This document shows, piece by piece, positions 9,219 through 20,100 of a DNA stretch of 64,000 nt (position 1 is the stretch's first letter; the number at the start of each line of letters is the position of its first letter). A program made the translations under genes and the position numbers. This DNA comes from Prevotella sp. (GTDB taxonomy: Bacteria; Bacteroidota; Bacteroidia; Bacteroidales; Bacteroidaceae). The stretch lies in NCBI GenBank assembly GCA_017471465.1, contig JAFUTI010000002.1, positions 1 through 64,000 on the forward strand, in the 5' to 3' direction. The notes under the pieces are model-generated. The model ran no database searches. It saw only the letters and a list, made by a program, of their open reading frames with translations, and was not told the origin of the DNA.

Positions 9219-11198
9219 ATGAAAAAGATATTGTCAATCATAGCATTAGCGGCTGGTGCCTTCAGTCTGACAGGCTGCACCGACTTCCTCGACCAGCAGT
9301 CGCCGTCGGAGCAGACCGACGCCTCGGTCTGGGAATCAACCTACTACACCAGCCTGCGCGTGAACAAGCTCTTCGGCGACATGATGCAGGACCGCACCTA
9401 CTCACAGGACTTAGGCATCGTGTGGCGCATGAACAGCGACTGCGAACTGGTCGATGGTCTGGGAACCAATGCCTACAACACCTCCAGTGAGCGTGGCGGC
9501 ATGAACTACAACCTCGATCCAGGTTGGGTCCGTTTGAGCGACGTGTGGACAAACCTCTACGGCACCATCGAGGACGCCAACCTGAACATACGCGGCATAC
9601 GTGCCAGCTCGCTCATCAATGGCGGTGGCAACAATCAGAAAGCCATGGAGCGCTACCTGGGTGAGTCGCTCACCATCCGCGCCCTGTGCTATCTGGAACT
9701 GGTACGCTTCTACGGCGATGTTCCCATGAAGCTGGAACCCTCGGCCAGCGACCTTAGCAATGTCTACTTGGGCAAGACCGACCGCGATGACATCCTCGAC
9801 AAGATGATGAGCGACCTGGACGAAGCCATCGGCTACCTGCCCTGGGCCGACGAGGTGAGCGGCTATACCACGGAGCATGTCACCAAGGGCTATGCCCATG
9901 CACTGCTGGCACAGATAGCACTGACCCGCGCTGGCTATGCCATCCGCGAATCAGCCAAGAGCGGCTACGAGACGGCTGCTGAGAACAGCGACCCCACCTA
10001 CCCCACACAGCGTCCTGACGAGGCTACACGCAAGCAGCTCTACGAGCGTGCGCTGAACCATCTGACTGCCATCATCCAGAGCGGCAAGCATCAGCTGAAC
10101 CCCTCATTCGAGAATCAGTGGTATCTGGTGAACCAGTTAGTACTCGACCAGAACTTCCACGAGAACCTGTTTGAGATTCCCATGGGACAGAATGTCAGCT
10201 CGGAGCTGGGCTATACCGTCGGCGTTCGTCTGAATGGCGTCACTGCCAAGTATGGCTACGGAAACTCCTCAGGCAAGATGAAGGTGACGGCTCCCCTGCT
10301 CTACTCCTACGACCCTGCCGACCAGCGCCGCGACCTGACGGTGGCTGCTTTCCAGATTGCGCAGAACGCAACCGAGAACATCACCGAGGAACAGATGCTG
10401 ACCAACGCCCCCTTCGGCCTGTATGTCGGCAAATGGGATCCACGCAAGATGAGCGACGCATGGCTCCAGGACAACCTCGTGGCAACGGCCAAGCACATGA
10501 CAGGTATCAATCCCGTACTGATGCGCTACTCTCAGGTGTTGCTCTACTATGCTGAGGTAATGAATGAGCTCGCCGGTCCCACAGGCTCTTATGAGGGCTC
10601 AGCAGGACTGACAGCCTACGACGCACTGGCAAAGGTACACAACCGTGCCTTCACTTCGGCCCAGGACGGCAATGCCTTCCTGACTAACGCCAAGGCCAGC
10701 AAAGAAGCGATGTTCAACGCCATTGTCGACGAGAATGCATGGGAACTGGCCGGCGAGGGTATGCGCAAGGCCGACCTCGTGCGCTGGAACCTGCTGGTAA
10801 AGAAGACCAAGGAGATGAAAGAGACCTACCTGAAGCAGCTCATCGGCGGTATTTATCAGGAGAAAGTCTACTTCAACTATCTGGATGCTGCCAAGAGTCA
10901 GATTGACTTCGCAAGCATCACATGGTATGGTATCCCGGCAGGCAAGACCGCTTCCGACTACGCTGGCAGCGCCGACTCGTTCGGCAAGAGCGATATCGAG
11001 AAGGAGACAGACACGCAGGTGTACACCTACCTGCCCTCTATCTCCTGCGGACTATTAGGCGAGGCCACCGTCAACACCGACGGAACCATCACCTACACGA
11101 CACCGGTCGTTCAGAACCGCTACATTATGCCTATCGGCTCGACCATCATCTCGGCGGCCAACGGCTCATTACACAACTCTTACGGCTATAGTGACTAA
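9219..11198 (+). CDS. SusD-like surface glycan-binding lipoprotein (RagB/SusD family)
   Basis: 659 residues. The lipoprotein signal has lipobox SLTGC with Cys20. The mature protein begins DFLDQQSPSEQTDASVW and has the SusD TPR-like features LRVNKLFGDMM, YLGESLTIRALCYLELVRFYGDVP and MRYSQVLLYYAEVMNEL. It forms the lid on the SusC barrel and binds the incoming glycan. It lies 59 nt after susC and 18 nt before the next lipoprotein gene, so the three belong to one operon. It is longer than many SusD proteins; there is no sign of frameshift. Confidence 0.95.
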   Translation: MKKILSIIALAAGAFSLTGCTDFLDQQSPSEQTDASVWESTYYTSLRVNKLFGDMMQDRTYSQDLGIVWRMNSDCELVDGLGTNAYNTSSERGGMNYNLDPGWVRLSDVWTNLYGTIEDANLNIRGIRASSLINGGGNNQKAMERYLGESLTIRALCYLELVRFYGDVPMKLEPSASDLSNVYLGKTDRDDILDKMMSDLDEAIGYLPWADEVSGYTTEHVTKGYAHALLAQIALTRAGYAIRESAKSGYETAAENSDPTYPTQRPDEATRKQLYERALNHLTAIIQSGKHQLNPSFENQWYLVNQLVLDQNFHENLFEIPMGQNVSSELGYTVGVRLNGVTAKYGYGNSSGKMKVTAPLLYSYDPADQRRDLTVAAFQIAQNATENITEEQMLTNAPFGLYVGKWDPRKMSDAWLQDNLVATAKHMTGINPVLMRYSQVLLYYAEVMNELAGPTGSYEGSAGLTAYDALAKVHNRAFTSAQDGNAFLTNAKASKEAMFNAIVDENAWELAGEGMRKADLVRWNLLVKKTKEMKETYLKQLIGGIYQEKVYFNYLDAAKSQIDFASITWYGIPAGKTASDYAGSADSFGKSDIEKETDTQVYTYLPSISCGLLGEATVNTDGTITYTTPVVQNRYIMPIGSTIISAANGSLHNSYGYSD

Positions 11199-11216
11199 CC
11201 TTAAAAGAACAAGAAT

Positions 11217-12848
11217 ATGAAACTGAAGAATATATATAAGGTGATAGGTGCCGGTGCCCTGGTTCTACTGATGGCAGGCTGCAAGGATGGCAACGACTGG
11301 GACACTGACGGTTCCTACAACCGCACATTTGCACCCACGGGTGATATTACTGTCGAGCGCTTCGACACCAAGGTTTCCGTCTCATTCAAAGCAGTGGCCG
11401 GTGTCAAATCCTACGAGGTAGAGCTGAGCACCGACTCGCTCTACCTGGACGAAGTCAGCAGCTCCTCCATCGTCAACACCTTCACCACGGCCAGCGACAC
11501 CATTCGCGGTCTGGTAGGTGAGACCAACTACTACCTGCGCGTCAGGGCCATCTCTGAGAACAAGCCTAACTCAAAATGGCTCTACTACAAAACGGGCAGC
11601 GGACGCGGCTATTTCACTACACTGGCTGAACAGCTGTTCTATGACCTGACTGCTGCCGACATCGAAGACGGCGTGCTGCACTTGTCATGGATACCCGGCT
11701 CAGAAGTGACAAAGATTGTCGTACTGGCTAATGGCGAGCAGACAGCCGAATACGCCCTGAGTGCCGAGGAGATTGCAGCAGGCCATTACGACCTCGTCGG
11801 TCTTGCACCAACGACCACCTATACCATCCAGTTGTTCAACGGCAGCAGCAAGCGCGGTTCACACAACGTGACGACGCCCGCCTCAATGCCCGCTGCCGAC
11901 TTCAAGTACACACTTGACGCATCGGTGGATGTCATCTCGCAAGACCTGCTTAACGAAATCGCCGAACAGGCCAAGGCCGCTGCTGGCAGTGAGACAAACT
12001 ACAGCGCCACTATCGGTATCCCGGCCGGAACGACTCTCGACATCCACGGCACATCGGAAGCCGGTGATGCCACCAGCGTAAAGATTCCCGACGGCATGTC
12101 GGTCACCTTCTTCGGACTCTCCGGTGGCGAGACGCCTGTCATCAACCTGTCGAAGTCTGTCGACATCCGTGGCAGCCACGCCTTTGTGCGCTTCGAGAAT
12201 GTCAACATCAAGGACGGCGGATGCCAGTATTTCGTCAACCAAAGCGAGGGCTGCACGCTGGGCGAGCTGTCGTTCACCGATGTCAGCCTCATCGACATGG
12301 CCCGTTCATGGGTTCGTCTGCAGGGTTCAGCCGCAAAGTCTATTGAGAAGATTATTATTGATGGCTGTACGGTAACCAACCAAGGCAGCGGCGCCTACGC
12401 ACTGTTCTACTTCAACAGTGCCGACTACACCATCGGAAGCCTGATTGTCAAGAACTCGACATTCAACACACTGAAGCACAGCTTCACCGACTGTCGCAAC
12501 GCTAAGATCAACGGTATCGAAGTCAGCAACAGCACGTTCTACAACATCATCGGCGCTGGTCGCTACTTCGTCGATGCCCAGAACGTCAACGTGCCCATCA
12601 CACTCAACAGCGTCATCTTTGCAAAGACCGCTTCTGAGACATCGAAGGGTGTGCGCGAGGGTGTTGTGGAATCATCTAACAGCTACTTCACCAACGACTT
12701 CGTCATGTCGAGCAACAAGTTCACTGTCGACCAAACCTTCGATGGCTCGTCGGCAGACCTGTTCAAGGATCCTGAGAACGGCGACTTCACGCTGAAGGTA
12801 TCTTCCATTAAGGCCGGTGACCCGCGCTGGATTCCAAGCGAAGAGTAA
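11217..12848 (+). CDS. Surface lipoprotein with DUF4957/DUF5123-type beta-helix (SusE-position glycan-binding protein)
   Basis: 543 residues. The lipobox is LLMAGC (Cys22). An N-terminal fibronectin-like region (about 45-220, with KSYEVELSTDSLYLDEV and TNYYLRVRAI) is followed by a right-handed beta-helix with repeated short strands (INLSKSVDIRGSHAFVRFENVNIKDGG; NSTFYNIIGAGRYFVDAQNVNVP). The C-terminus FKDPENGDFTLK...AGDPRW is typical of DUF5123 proteins. This family sits third in pectin-type Sus operons. The likely job is surface binding of polygalacturonan chains, although a lyase-like activity is not excluded. The gene ends at a strong terminator. Confidence 0.8.
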   Translation: MKLKNIYKVIGAGALVLLMAGCKDGNDWDTDGSYNRTFAPTGDITVERFDTKVSVSFKAVAGVKSYEVELSTDSLYLDEVSSSSIVNTFTTASDTIRGLVGETNYYLRVRAISENKPNSKWLYYKTGSGRGYFTTLAEQLFYDLTAADIEDGVLHLSWIPGSEVTKIVVLANGEQTAEYALSAEEIAAGHYDLVGLAPTTTYTIQLFNGSSKRGSHNVTTPASMPAADFKYTLDASVDVISQDLLNEIAEQAKAAAGSETNYSATIGIPAGTTLDIHGTSEAGDATSVKIPDGMSVTFFGLSGGETPVINLSKSVDIRGSHAFVRFENVNIKDGGCQYFVNQSEGCTLGELSFTDVSLIDMARSWVRLQGSAAKSIEKIIIDGCTVTNQGSGAYALFYFNSADYTIGSLIVKNSTFNTLKHSFTDCRNAKINGIEVSNSTFYNIIGAGRYFVDAQNVNVPITLNSVIFAKTASETSKGVREGVVESSNSYFTNDFVMSSNKFTVDQTFDGSSADLFKDPENGDFTLKVSSIKAGDPRWIPSEE

Positions 12849-12864
12849 TTAAAGCACATTACAA

Positions 12865-12910
12865 AAAACAGGCACGCATCGCTTTTCAGCTTGCGTGCCT
12901 GTTTTCTTTT
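12865..12910. terminator. Bidirectional intrinsic terminator
   Basis: 14 bp stem (12865-12878 with 12892-12905) containing ACAGGCACGC, a 13 nt loop, an A-tract on the left and a T-rich tract on the right. It sits between the convergent DUF5123 gene and the PL1-CE8 gene and can serve both. Confidence 0.9.
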
Positions 12911-12925
12911 GGTACTATGTAAGGA

Positions 12926-15900
12926 TTACCTTACCAACACTTTTCTACCGGAAATGATATTCACACCTTGTCGCGGCTGAGACAGACGTAGACCGGAAAG
13001 ACCGTAGACGGCATCAGACGATGGAACACGCGTGACAGCAGTGATGGCCGAATGGACATTGCCCTTGGCATCGATGGTGACAGGGCGACCTAAGACACCA
13101 TTCTCATTGACACACTGCAAGCTGACCGTACTGCCAGCAGTATAGGCAGCGGTCTCAGCAGTGGTGACGGTAGCCTGACCGTTGGTAACGACGAGATAGC
13201 AGGCGGCACGTCCCGACGTGTCGCGCCACGTCAGCTGATTGCCACTGATGGTCAAACTGGGCTCAGGCAATATGCGGGCAGCAGCGTCGGCATCCCACTG
13301 GTCGCTGCCGCTAAGCACATTCTGAATAGTGTATGCAGCAGCCTCTGCCTCGGTGAGCACGGATTTGCTGGTGGTTGTCTTACCGCCGGCAGTAAACGAC
13401 GTCTTACGCTTCGACAGGTCTACAGTCTGTCCCGCAGCGTCGACAGTATTATACTCTGCCATCTGTACGGGCAGTCCGTCCATGTCCCGCCATCCGGCAT
13501 CGGTGATGCGGACATGCTGGCCGAGACGTGTGTCGATGAACGACACCATCGGCGTGTCGCCCCAAGGGCGTCCTAAATCAGTTGAGAGTTGAGAGTTAAG
13601 AGTTGAGAGTTGCGGGCTTCCGCAGATGTAGGCATCGCGGAAGACGTAGCCCCACGTGGGATTGATGTGGCAGGGGGCAACGATGACATTGGTGGTGTTG
13701 GTGAGCTGCAGGGTGTCGCGGTCGAAGTAGACGTCGCCGGCATTGTAGATGAAGTCGGTAGTGCCGCTGATGCAACACTCGCGGACGAGATGACGCTGAC
13801 CGCTCTTGCCCGTGCGGTAGGTGTCCTGCCAGCCGTTGATATGGCACTGTGTGACGGTAATGCGGTCGCCCAGCGTATAGAGTGCCAAGGCCTGTTCACC
13901 CTGACCGTAGGTGTTATTGATTGTCAGGTTGTCCAGACTGACGTCGTCAGCGTTCACGTAGACGGTGGCCGTCGTGCCCAGATTGCCAGCGTAGGACTTC
14001 GATCTGTTGTCGGTGATGACGACCTGCTCGCGGTTCACGCCTGTCAGGTGGATGAAGGGCTTCGAGATTTCCACATGCTCGTTGTAGGTGCCGGCCTTCA
14101 CCAATATATAATAAGGTGCTGCTGCGGTGGCATGCTTCTCAGCATCAGCCACAGCCTCTCCGATCGTCTTGAAGGCCGCCACGTCAGTGGGGTCGACGAC
14201 GGCATTGAAGAGCTGACGCTTCTCGACGGCTGGTGCGGTCTTGTAGGGCGTGAGGTCGATGGTGCCGTCGGCGACGCCGTTGAGGAACAGTTCCAAGTTC
14301 GAGTAACCGCTCTCAGTCAGACGGTAACCGTCGGTGGCATCGTTGGGATTCAGACCGACAGACTGCTCATAGCCGTCGGGCATACCGTCCTGGTCGCTGT
14401 CCTTCATCAGCTGCTCGTCGTCATCCATGCCCAGCCAGGGCCATATCGTTGTTTTGACGGTCTGGCCAGTGGCTTCGTCCAGAGCGTAGAACTCGTCGCA
14501 TCGACTCAGGGTGATGTCGGCGGGTGAGTTGATGATGCCGGCAGCAGGCGTGATGGTGCCGTTACCCTTCTCACTGACAAACGAGGCTCCCCTAAACTGC
14601 GGAGCACGGCGTCCTGCGGCCTCGTCAACGAGGCGCTGGTCGACCTCGTCGTAGCGCGGCAACGAGGCACCAGCCTTCGTAGTGACGGCCACAAAGGCAT
14701 CGTCGGCACTTTCGTACTGCATGCCGCTCAGCGTGTAGGGCAACTGAGTAAACAGAGCCTTGTCGGCCAGAGCCTGTGACGGCGACAATGACCAGAAGTT
14801 CATGGCGCGCGATCCATTGTCGCCGACGAAGCCGTAGTAGTTGTCCTGGTTCACCTTCTCCAGTTCCGTATCTTTCCAGATGCTGGCCGATGGCGCCCAG
14901 ACGCTTGAGAGCTCAAACTTGTTGCCACTGAGGAGCCACTGTCCCACCTGGTTAGTATTGTCGCCCGAAGCCGAGACGAAGTAGCGGCGATTAGTAGCAC
15001 CAATCTTGGTAGCAGGACCGGGACGGTAGTAGTTGTTGATCATGTAGACGCGGTTGTAGGCCGTTGCGTCGGCCGATGCCTGCTCGCCACCATAGATGCT
15101 GTTGTGGCTGCCCCAGTTGAAGATGACGTTATTGGCGAACTCGTTGTCCACATGAAGGTCGTGTTCCTGCGGTTTCGACTGGTTTCGCACACCGTTGAAG
15201 CGCGGCATGCGGCTCATGGAGTTGGCAATGAGACAGTGGTGCATAGTACCGTGCTCGCCACCCCACTGCATGCCGTATGAGCGTTCGCCCTTGACATTCT
15301 TAGAATAGTAGAGGCCTTCTGCCGAGATGCACCACTGCACGGTGGTCGAGTCGGTGTCGTAGAGCGTCATGTTCTCCTCCATCGACCACGACAGCGAACA
15401 GTGGTCGAGCACCACGTGGCTGACGTTCTCAATGTCGAGCGGCGACATGCTGCCAGTCATGAGGTCGCCGGTACGGAAACGGATATGGCGCACGATGCTG
15501 TTCGACGACAGCTTCAGCTGATAGCCGGCGATACAGATGCCGCCACCGGGGGCCGTCTGTCCGGCAATGGTGATGTTGCCCTTGCAGGTGAGACGTGAGG
15601 TCAGGTAGATGGTGCCGCAGGTCTTGAAGACCACCGTACGCGGCGTGTCATCGCCGGTGGTCACGGCCCATCGGAAGGTGCCCTCGGCACCACTGTCGTC
15701 GAGACGGGTGACGTAGTAGACCTTGGCACCGCGCTGGTCGGTCATGCGACCACCGGTCGTAAAGCGGCCATAGCCCTCGGCACCGGGGAAGGCCACGATG
15801 TCGGCACGGTAGTTGTCAATGAGGGCGAAGACGGCCATGACGGTCATGTCGCTACTAAGCTTAAACGTATACTTCTGCGCCGTCGACAGCTCGCGGCCGT

Positions 15901-16981
15901 CGCCGTCCACCCAGCGCACGAAGTAGTGACCCTTGGCGGGCGCCGCCGTCAGCGTCACAGTGGTGCCTGCGTTGCAGGTAGTCTTTTCGGTGTTGAAGAC
16001 TTTGACAATGGCTACGCCGTCGGCCGTGGCACTGACGCTGCCCATCTGCGGTGTCGCGGTACCCCAGACGAGCGTGGCCTCGGGCAGTTTTATAAAATGT
16101 GCCTCTACCTGGGTGTCGGCAGCGATGGTGAAGGTATGGGGATTGTCGCTGGCCACGAGGGAGCCACCAACATACCAGCCCTCGAAGGCGTACCCGACGT
16201 TGGCTGTGGCCGTACAGGTAACGTTGTCGCCCGTAACCACCGACGTTGAGGCGGGTGTCACCATGCCGGCCACGTCGGGAACGACACTGCAACGGAACGA
16301 ACTGGTCTGCACCGTACCACCAAGAGTAGCGATGCCCACCAACTTGATGTTGCCAACGGCAATCTGATTATTGTAGCCACTCACCATACGCACCACGACC
16401 TGCCAGGCATCGTTGCTTGCTGTTGCCTCCGCTGGCACGTCGTACGTCAAGTCATCGTATTGGGCATTGACATCTGTGTGACTCTTCACAACTCCCAATC
16501 GGTAACTCTGACTCTCCTCACCGGCAGCGTTCAGTTTGCGCAACAGCACTTCGAAGCTGTCTTTGCCATCCTTTGTCCATGCTGCAATGCTCAGGCTCAC
16601 CTTTGTCGGCACAAATGTCAGGTCGCTGCTGTTTGGCTTGAGCGTAAGGATGGCGCCGTAGTCATCGGAACCGTCCGAAGCACCGGCCGACTTAAATCTC
16701 AAGATTCGCAGGCCTGTCTCCTTGGTGATATAGTTGGCTGGCGTGATTTCAGCCTGAAAATTCCACTTCGAGCCGAAAGCGACAGTTGCTGTCAGCATCC
16801 TGCTGACATCAGTACCCTCGCAACTGAAGGTGGCGGCTGTCGCATTGTCGTAGGCCTCCGATCCCACAGCCATGTCCTTAATAGATTTGTCCAACGGCCA
16901 ATGCGCTGTCACCACAGTCTGGGCACCAACGGCCAACACGGTCAACAGCCAAAGCTGGCACAACAGTAATTTCTTTTTCAT
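12926..16981 (-). CDS. Secreted multidomain pectin enzyme: PL1 pectate lyase fused to CE8 pectin methylesterase
   Basis: 1,351 residues from ATG 16981 (MKKKLLLCQLW...AVGAQ signal peptide). The order is an N-terminal all-beta domain (to about 230); two InlB-type B-repeat modules (about 245-390; GYAFEGWYVGG, HYFVRWVDGDG); a PL1 beta-helix from about 394 (FPGAEGYGRFTTGGR; VLDHCSLSWSMEENM) to 830; a calcium loop DSDQDGMPDGYEQSVGLNP near 867; and CE8 from about 930 to 1180 with WQDTYRT, DFIYN and LGRPWG. The catalytic Asp and Arg motifs are present. A Ser/Leu/Asn insert encoded by four 7-mers (13581-13612) lies directly before LGRPWG. The tail GVNIISGRKVLVR resembles a sorting signal. The methylesterase would make substrate for the lyase in the same polypeptide. 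The gene is divergent from the CE12-CE8 gene. Confidence 0.9.
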   Translation of the reverse strand: MKKKLLLCQLWLLTVLAVGAQTVVTAHWPLDKSIKDMAVGSEAYDNATAATFSCEGTDVSRMLTATVAFGSKWNFQAEITPANYITKETGLRILRFKSAGASDGSDDYGAILTLKPNSSDLTFVPTKVSLSIAAWTKDGKDSFEVLLRKLNAAGEESQSYRLGVVKSHTDVNAQYDDLTYDVPAEATASNDAWQVVVRMVSGYNNQIAVGNIKLVGIATLGGTVQTSSFRCSVVPDVAGMVTPASTSVVTGDNVTCTATANVGYAFEGWYVGGSLVASDNPHTFTIAADTQVEAHFIKLPEATLVWGTATPQMGSVSATADGVAIVKVFNTEKTTCNAGTTVTLTAAPAKGHYFVRWVDGDGRELSTAQKYTFKLSSDMTVMAVFALIDNYRADIVAFPGAEGYGRFTTGGRMTDQRGAKVYYVTRLDDSGAEGTFRWAVTTGDDTPRTVVFKTCGTIYLTSRLTCKGNITIAGQTAPGGGICIAGYQLKLSSNSIVRHIRFRTGDLMTGSMSPLDIENVSHVVLDHCSLSWSMEENMTLYDTDSTTVQWCISAEGLYYSKNVKGERSYGMQWGGEHGTMHHCLIANSMSRMPRFNGVRNQSKPQEHDLHVDNEFANNVIFNWGSHNSIYGGEQASADATAYNRVYMINNYYRPGPATKIGATNRRYFVSASGDNTNQVGQWLLSGNKFELSSVWAPSASIWKDTELEKVNQDNYYGFVGDNGSRAMNFWSLSPSQALADKALFTQLPYTLSGMQYESADDAFVAVTTKAGASLPRYDEVDQRLVDEAAGRRAPQFRGASFVSEKGNGTITPAAGIINSPADITLSRCDEFYALDEATGQTVKTTIWPWLGMDDDEQLMKDSDQDGMPDGYEQSVGLNPNDATDGYRLTESGYSNLELFLNGVADGTIDLTPYKTAPAVEKRQLFNAVVDPTDVAAFKTIGEAVADAEKHATAAAPYYILVKAGTYNEHVEISKPFIHLTGVNREQVVITDNRSKSYAGNLGTTATVYVNADDVSLDNLTINNTYGQGEQALALYTLGDRITVTQCHINGWQDTYRTGKSGQRHLVRECCISGTTDFIYNAGDVYFDRDTLQLTNTTNVIVAPCHINPTWGYVFRDAYICGSPQLSTLNSQLSTDLGRPWGDTPMVSFIDTRLGQHVRITDAGWRDMDGLPVQMAEYNTVDAAGQTVDLSKRKTSFTAGGKTTTSKSVLTEAEAAAYTIQNVLSGSDQWDADAAARILPEPSLTISGNQLTWRDTSGRAACYLVVTNGQATVTTAETAAYTAGSTVSLQCVNENGVLGRPVTIDAKGNVHSAITAVTRVPSSDAVYGLSGLRLSQPRQGVNIISGRKVLVR
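13581..13612. repeat. Four-unit 7-mer insert in the CE8 domain
   Basis: Units GTTGAGA, GTTGAGA, GTTAAGA, GTTGAGA plus GTTG run in register. On the coding strand they encode QLSTLNSQLST immediately before the catalytic LGRPWG motif. Confidence 0.85.
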
Positions 16982-17015
16982 CACATTAGCTATTTTGTTT
17001 TTGATTAGTTTGGTG

Positions 17016-17047
17016 CAAAGGTACAAATTTTCTGTGAATTAGACAAC
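17016..17047 (-). promoter_or_regulatory. Promoter for the PL1-CE8 gene
   Basis: On the minus strand TACCTTTG (17016-17023) is the -7 box, with GTTG (17044-17047) 20 nt upstream as a -33 box. The expected transcript starts near 17010, about 29 nt before ATG 16981. Confidence 0.65.
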
Positions 17048-17086
17048 TATATAGAGAAATCGAAGGGAAAATATGTACTTTAAATG

Positions 17087-17118
17087 TTTGGAGGGAAGAA
17101 AAATAGTTTGTAACTTTG
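17087..17118 (+). promoter_or_regulatory. Promoter for the CE12-CE8 gene
   Basis: TTTG (17087-17090) and TAACTTTG (17111-17118) are 20 nt apart, the same geometry as the susC promoter. ATG 17153 is 34 nt downstream. Only 39 nt separate the two divergent promoters, so one regulator bound between them could control both genes. Confidence 0.8.
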
Positions 17119-17152
17119 CAGGCAATAAAACTGAAAAACTCTAAAACAAAAA

Positions 17153-20100
17153 ATGAAAGCGAAACTTCTTTTTTTAATGGGTCTCGTCGTTCTATTGGCT
17201 TCGACGGGCAGTGCCAAGAAAGTGCACACCCTGGGAGACTCGACAATGGCTCCTTACGACGAGTCGGCCACCAACACCCGTGGTTGGGGTATGTATTTCG
17301 GTAACTTCCTGACCAACGGCTGGACCAGTATCAACTACGCCAAGGGCGGCCGCGACTCGCGTGGTGGCTATAACGAACTATGGCAGAATGCCAAGAACAA
17401 TGTGGAGGCTGGCGACTACGTGCTCATCCAGTTTGCCCACAATGATGGTAAGTACAATGGCGTAGACAACCTGGAGCTACAGGCTTACTACACAGGAAAA
17501 GGCGATGCCGCCAACGCTGCGGCAGTGAAGAGCGACGGACGTGGCACCACGCCCGCAACGACCTATAAGCAGTGTCTGAAACAGATTGTCGACGCTGTCA
17601 AGGAGAAGGGTGCTACCCCTATTCTCGTCTCTGCCGTCTGCCGCTGCTACTTTACCAACGGTGCTGCTCCCATAACCCGCGTTGGCCGTCATGACCTGGG
17701 CAACAAGTATGATGCCATCGTCGACGGTGTTCTCAAGACCGGACAGAGCGTTCCTGAGAGCGACCATACCTGGGACTACAGCTACCAGATGGAACAGTTG
17801 GCAACAGAACTGGGTGTGGCGTTCATTGATATGACCACCGCCACAAAGAATCTCTATGAGAGCTACGGCTCTTACAACAAGTGCTATGCCGCCCTGTTTG
17901 ACAAGGGTGCAGAAACCGACAACACCCACTATAATCTGACGGGAGCGCTGACGGCTGCCCGTCTGTGTGCCCAGCTTATCAAGGACAAGGGCATCCTGAC
18001 TGATGCGATTGTGATTCCCACTGACCTCTCGTTCAATCCTACGGCTGCCGGCATGGGCGATGTCTATGTTGGCCAGTCGGCCATCAAGGAGCTGACACTC
18101 AGCGGACTGGGGCTTGAGCCGGCTACAGGTACGATTACCATCACGCCCTCTGAGGGTATTCTCTTGTCGACAGACAAGCAAAACTGGCAAAACACGCTGG
18201 AAGTCAGCTACGAGAGCGGCACACTCATCAAAACTTTTTACGCCAAGGTGGCTGCTACCGCTGTAGGAGTGTTCAATGGTAAGGTGACTGCCACACTAGG
18301 CAACAAGACCGCTGTCGCCAATGTGACGATGAATGCCATCGAACTGGGTGGCGGTGACCCCTTCACCGTTACATGGACGCTGACCAGCAACGACAATGCA
18401 GTTGTCGACGGTCATGCTACTGCTGACGCTGCTAAAGTAGAAGGTTTGGTGAAGTATGGCAATAACAGCCAGAAAGGCCTGATGTCCAGCACCAGCGAAG
18501 GCGGCGCCTGGGTAAAGGCCGAGGACGACTCTCCCAACCAGTATGTGCAGTTCACCGTGACAGCCCCTGACGGAAGAAAGCTCGACATCAACCACATTGC
18601 CATGAAGGTGGGTGGGCACGGAGGTAACGGCATGCGTTGCCATGTGTACTATTCTACTGACGGCTTTGTTACTCGCACCACCATCTATTCGCCAGGCTCC
18701 ATGACGAGCGGTGTGATGAATGAGGTGGATGTGACCCCCGTTATCAAAATGGAAGAGGGCGACCAACTGCAGATTCGTGTCTATCCTTGGTACACCAGCG
18801 ACGCCACAGGAAAGTGGATTTGCATCTCTGACGTCATTGTAGGCGGACAGTCGAAAGATGCTGCCGGCGTAAACTTTACGGGCACTATCAGCTATGCGCT
18901 TGACAAAGGTGGACTGAACCAGGGCGACGACATCGTGTTCACGCCCAATGAACTCGCTGCCGGCTTTGTCGGCAAGACATGGACGGCTGGCAGCGGGCTG
19001 ACGGTTGAGAATACGGTTAATTATCGCGGCGCTTCCGGTGAAGCAAATATCCCTCAGACGCGTATCTATAATGGTACTGGAGCTTCTCTTTCTTCATCAG
19101 CAGGAGTCGACAATACACTCATGCTGACACTTTCCCCTGAAGACGGATTCTCATTCGTTCCCACCAGACTCAGTTTTCAGGCTGCCCGCTATGGTACGGA
19201 CGGCGGTAACATCGGAGCTTCTGTAGATGCTGGAGAAATGCATGTCGACCTGGTGACTAACGCCAGTGTGAACCGTGATGGAAAGGGGCTTACCGTCGCT
19301 TCGTTCTCTGAAGAGATTACAGGTGTGACAGCGACGGCCGACAAACCGCTGAAGATCAACTTCTCGTTCTTAGGCCTGGGCAACACCAAGCAGATGGGCC
19401 TCTCCAATGTGGTTATCGAGGGTACACTGGTAGGTGCTGCGACACAGGCGACGAAGTATCTGCTCACCACGCAGGTTGTACCGGCAGAGGCCGGTTCTGT
19501 AGCTCGTAACCCTGATTTGGAGCAATACAAAGAAGGAACACAGGTTGAGCTGAGGGCTACCAAGAACTTCGGCTACCGCTTCAAGGAGTGGCAGGACGCC
19601 ACTGGCGCCACAGTGTCTACCGATGCCGTAACGACTGTTACGATGGATAGTGAGAAGACGATGAAGGCCGTTTTCGAGGCCATTCCCGTCTATAAGGTAA
19701 CGACAGACGTCACCAACGATGCTGATCGCGAACTGGGCAGTATCACGCTGACACCCAACGACCACAATGGGCAATACGAAGCTGGCACGAAGATTACCGC
19801 TACGGCTAATGAGAGTAAGATTCTGAAGTTCCTCAGTTGGACTGACGAGAACGAGAACAGCGGCGCTGCCGCCTCTCGTGAGTTGACCGTCAACAACGAC
19901 ATGATGCTAGTGGCCAACTACGAGGTACAGGACTTCATCGCCGTCTTCGATGCTTCAAAGGTAAATACCTATGCCTACACCTCTACGGCAGAATATCCTT
20001 TTGATGCCGACGAGACATGGGATGCTAACCGCAACGCCAAGGCCAGCGTGGTGAAGATGACCGACGGCACACCATGCTATACGCAGAATGGCGGCACACC

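Noticed and set aside
16921-16960. Approximate 7-mer periodicity (GGCCAAC-like) in the PL1-CE8 signal peptide
   Set aside because: Units are too degenerate, and the peptide is an ordinary hydrophobic signal sequence.
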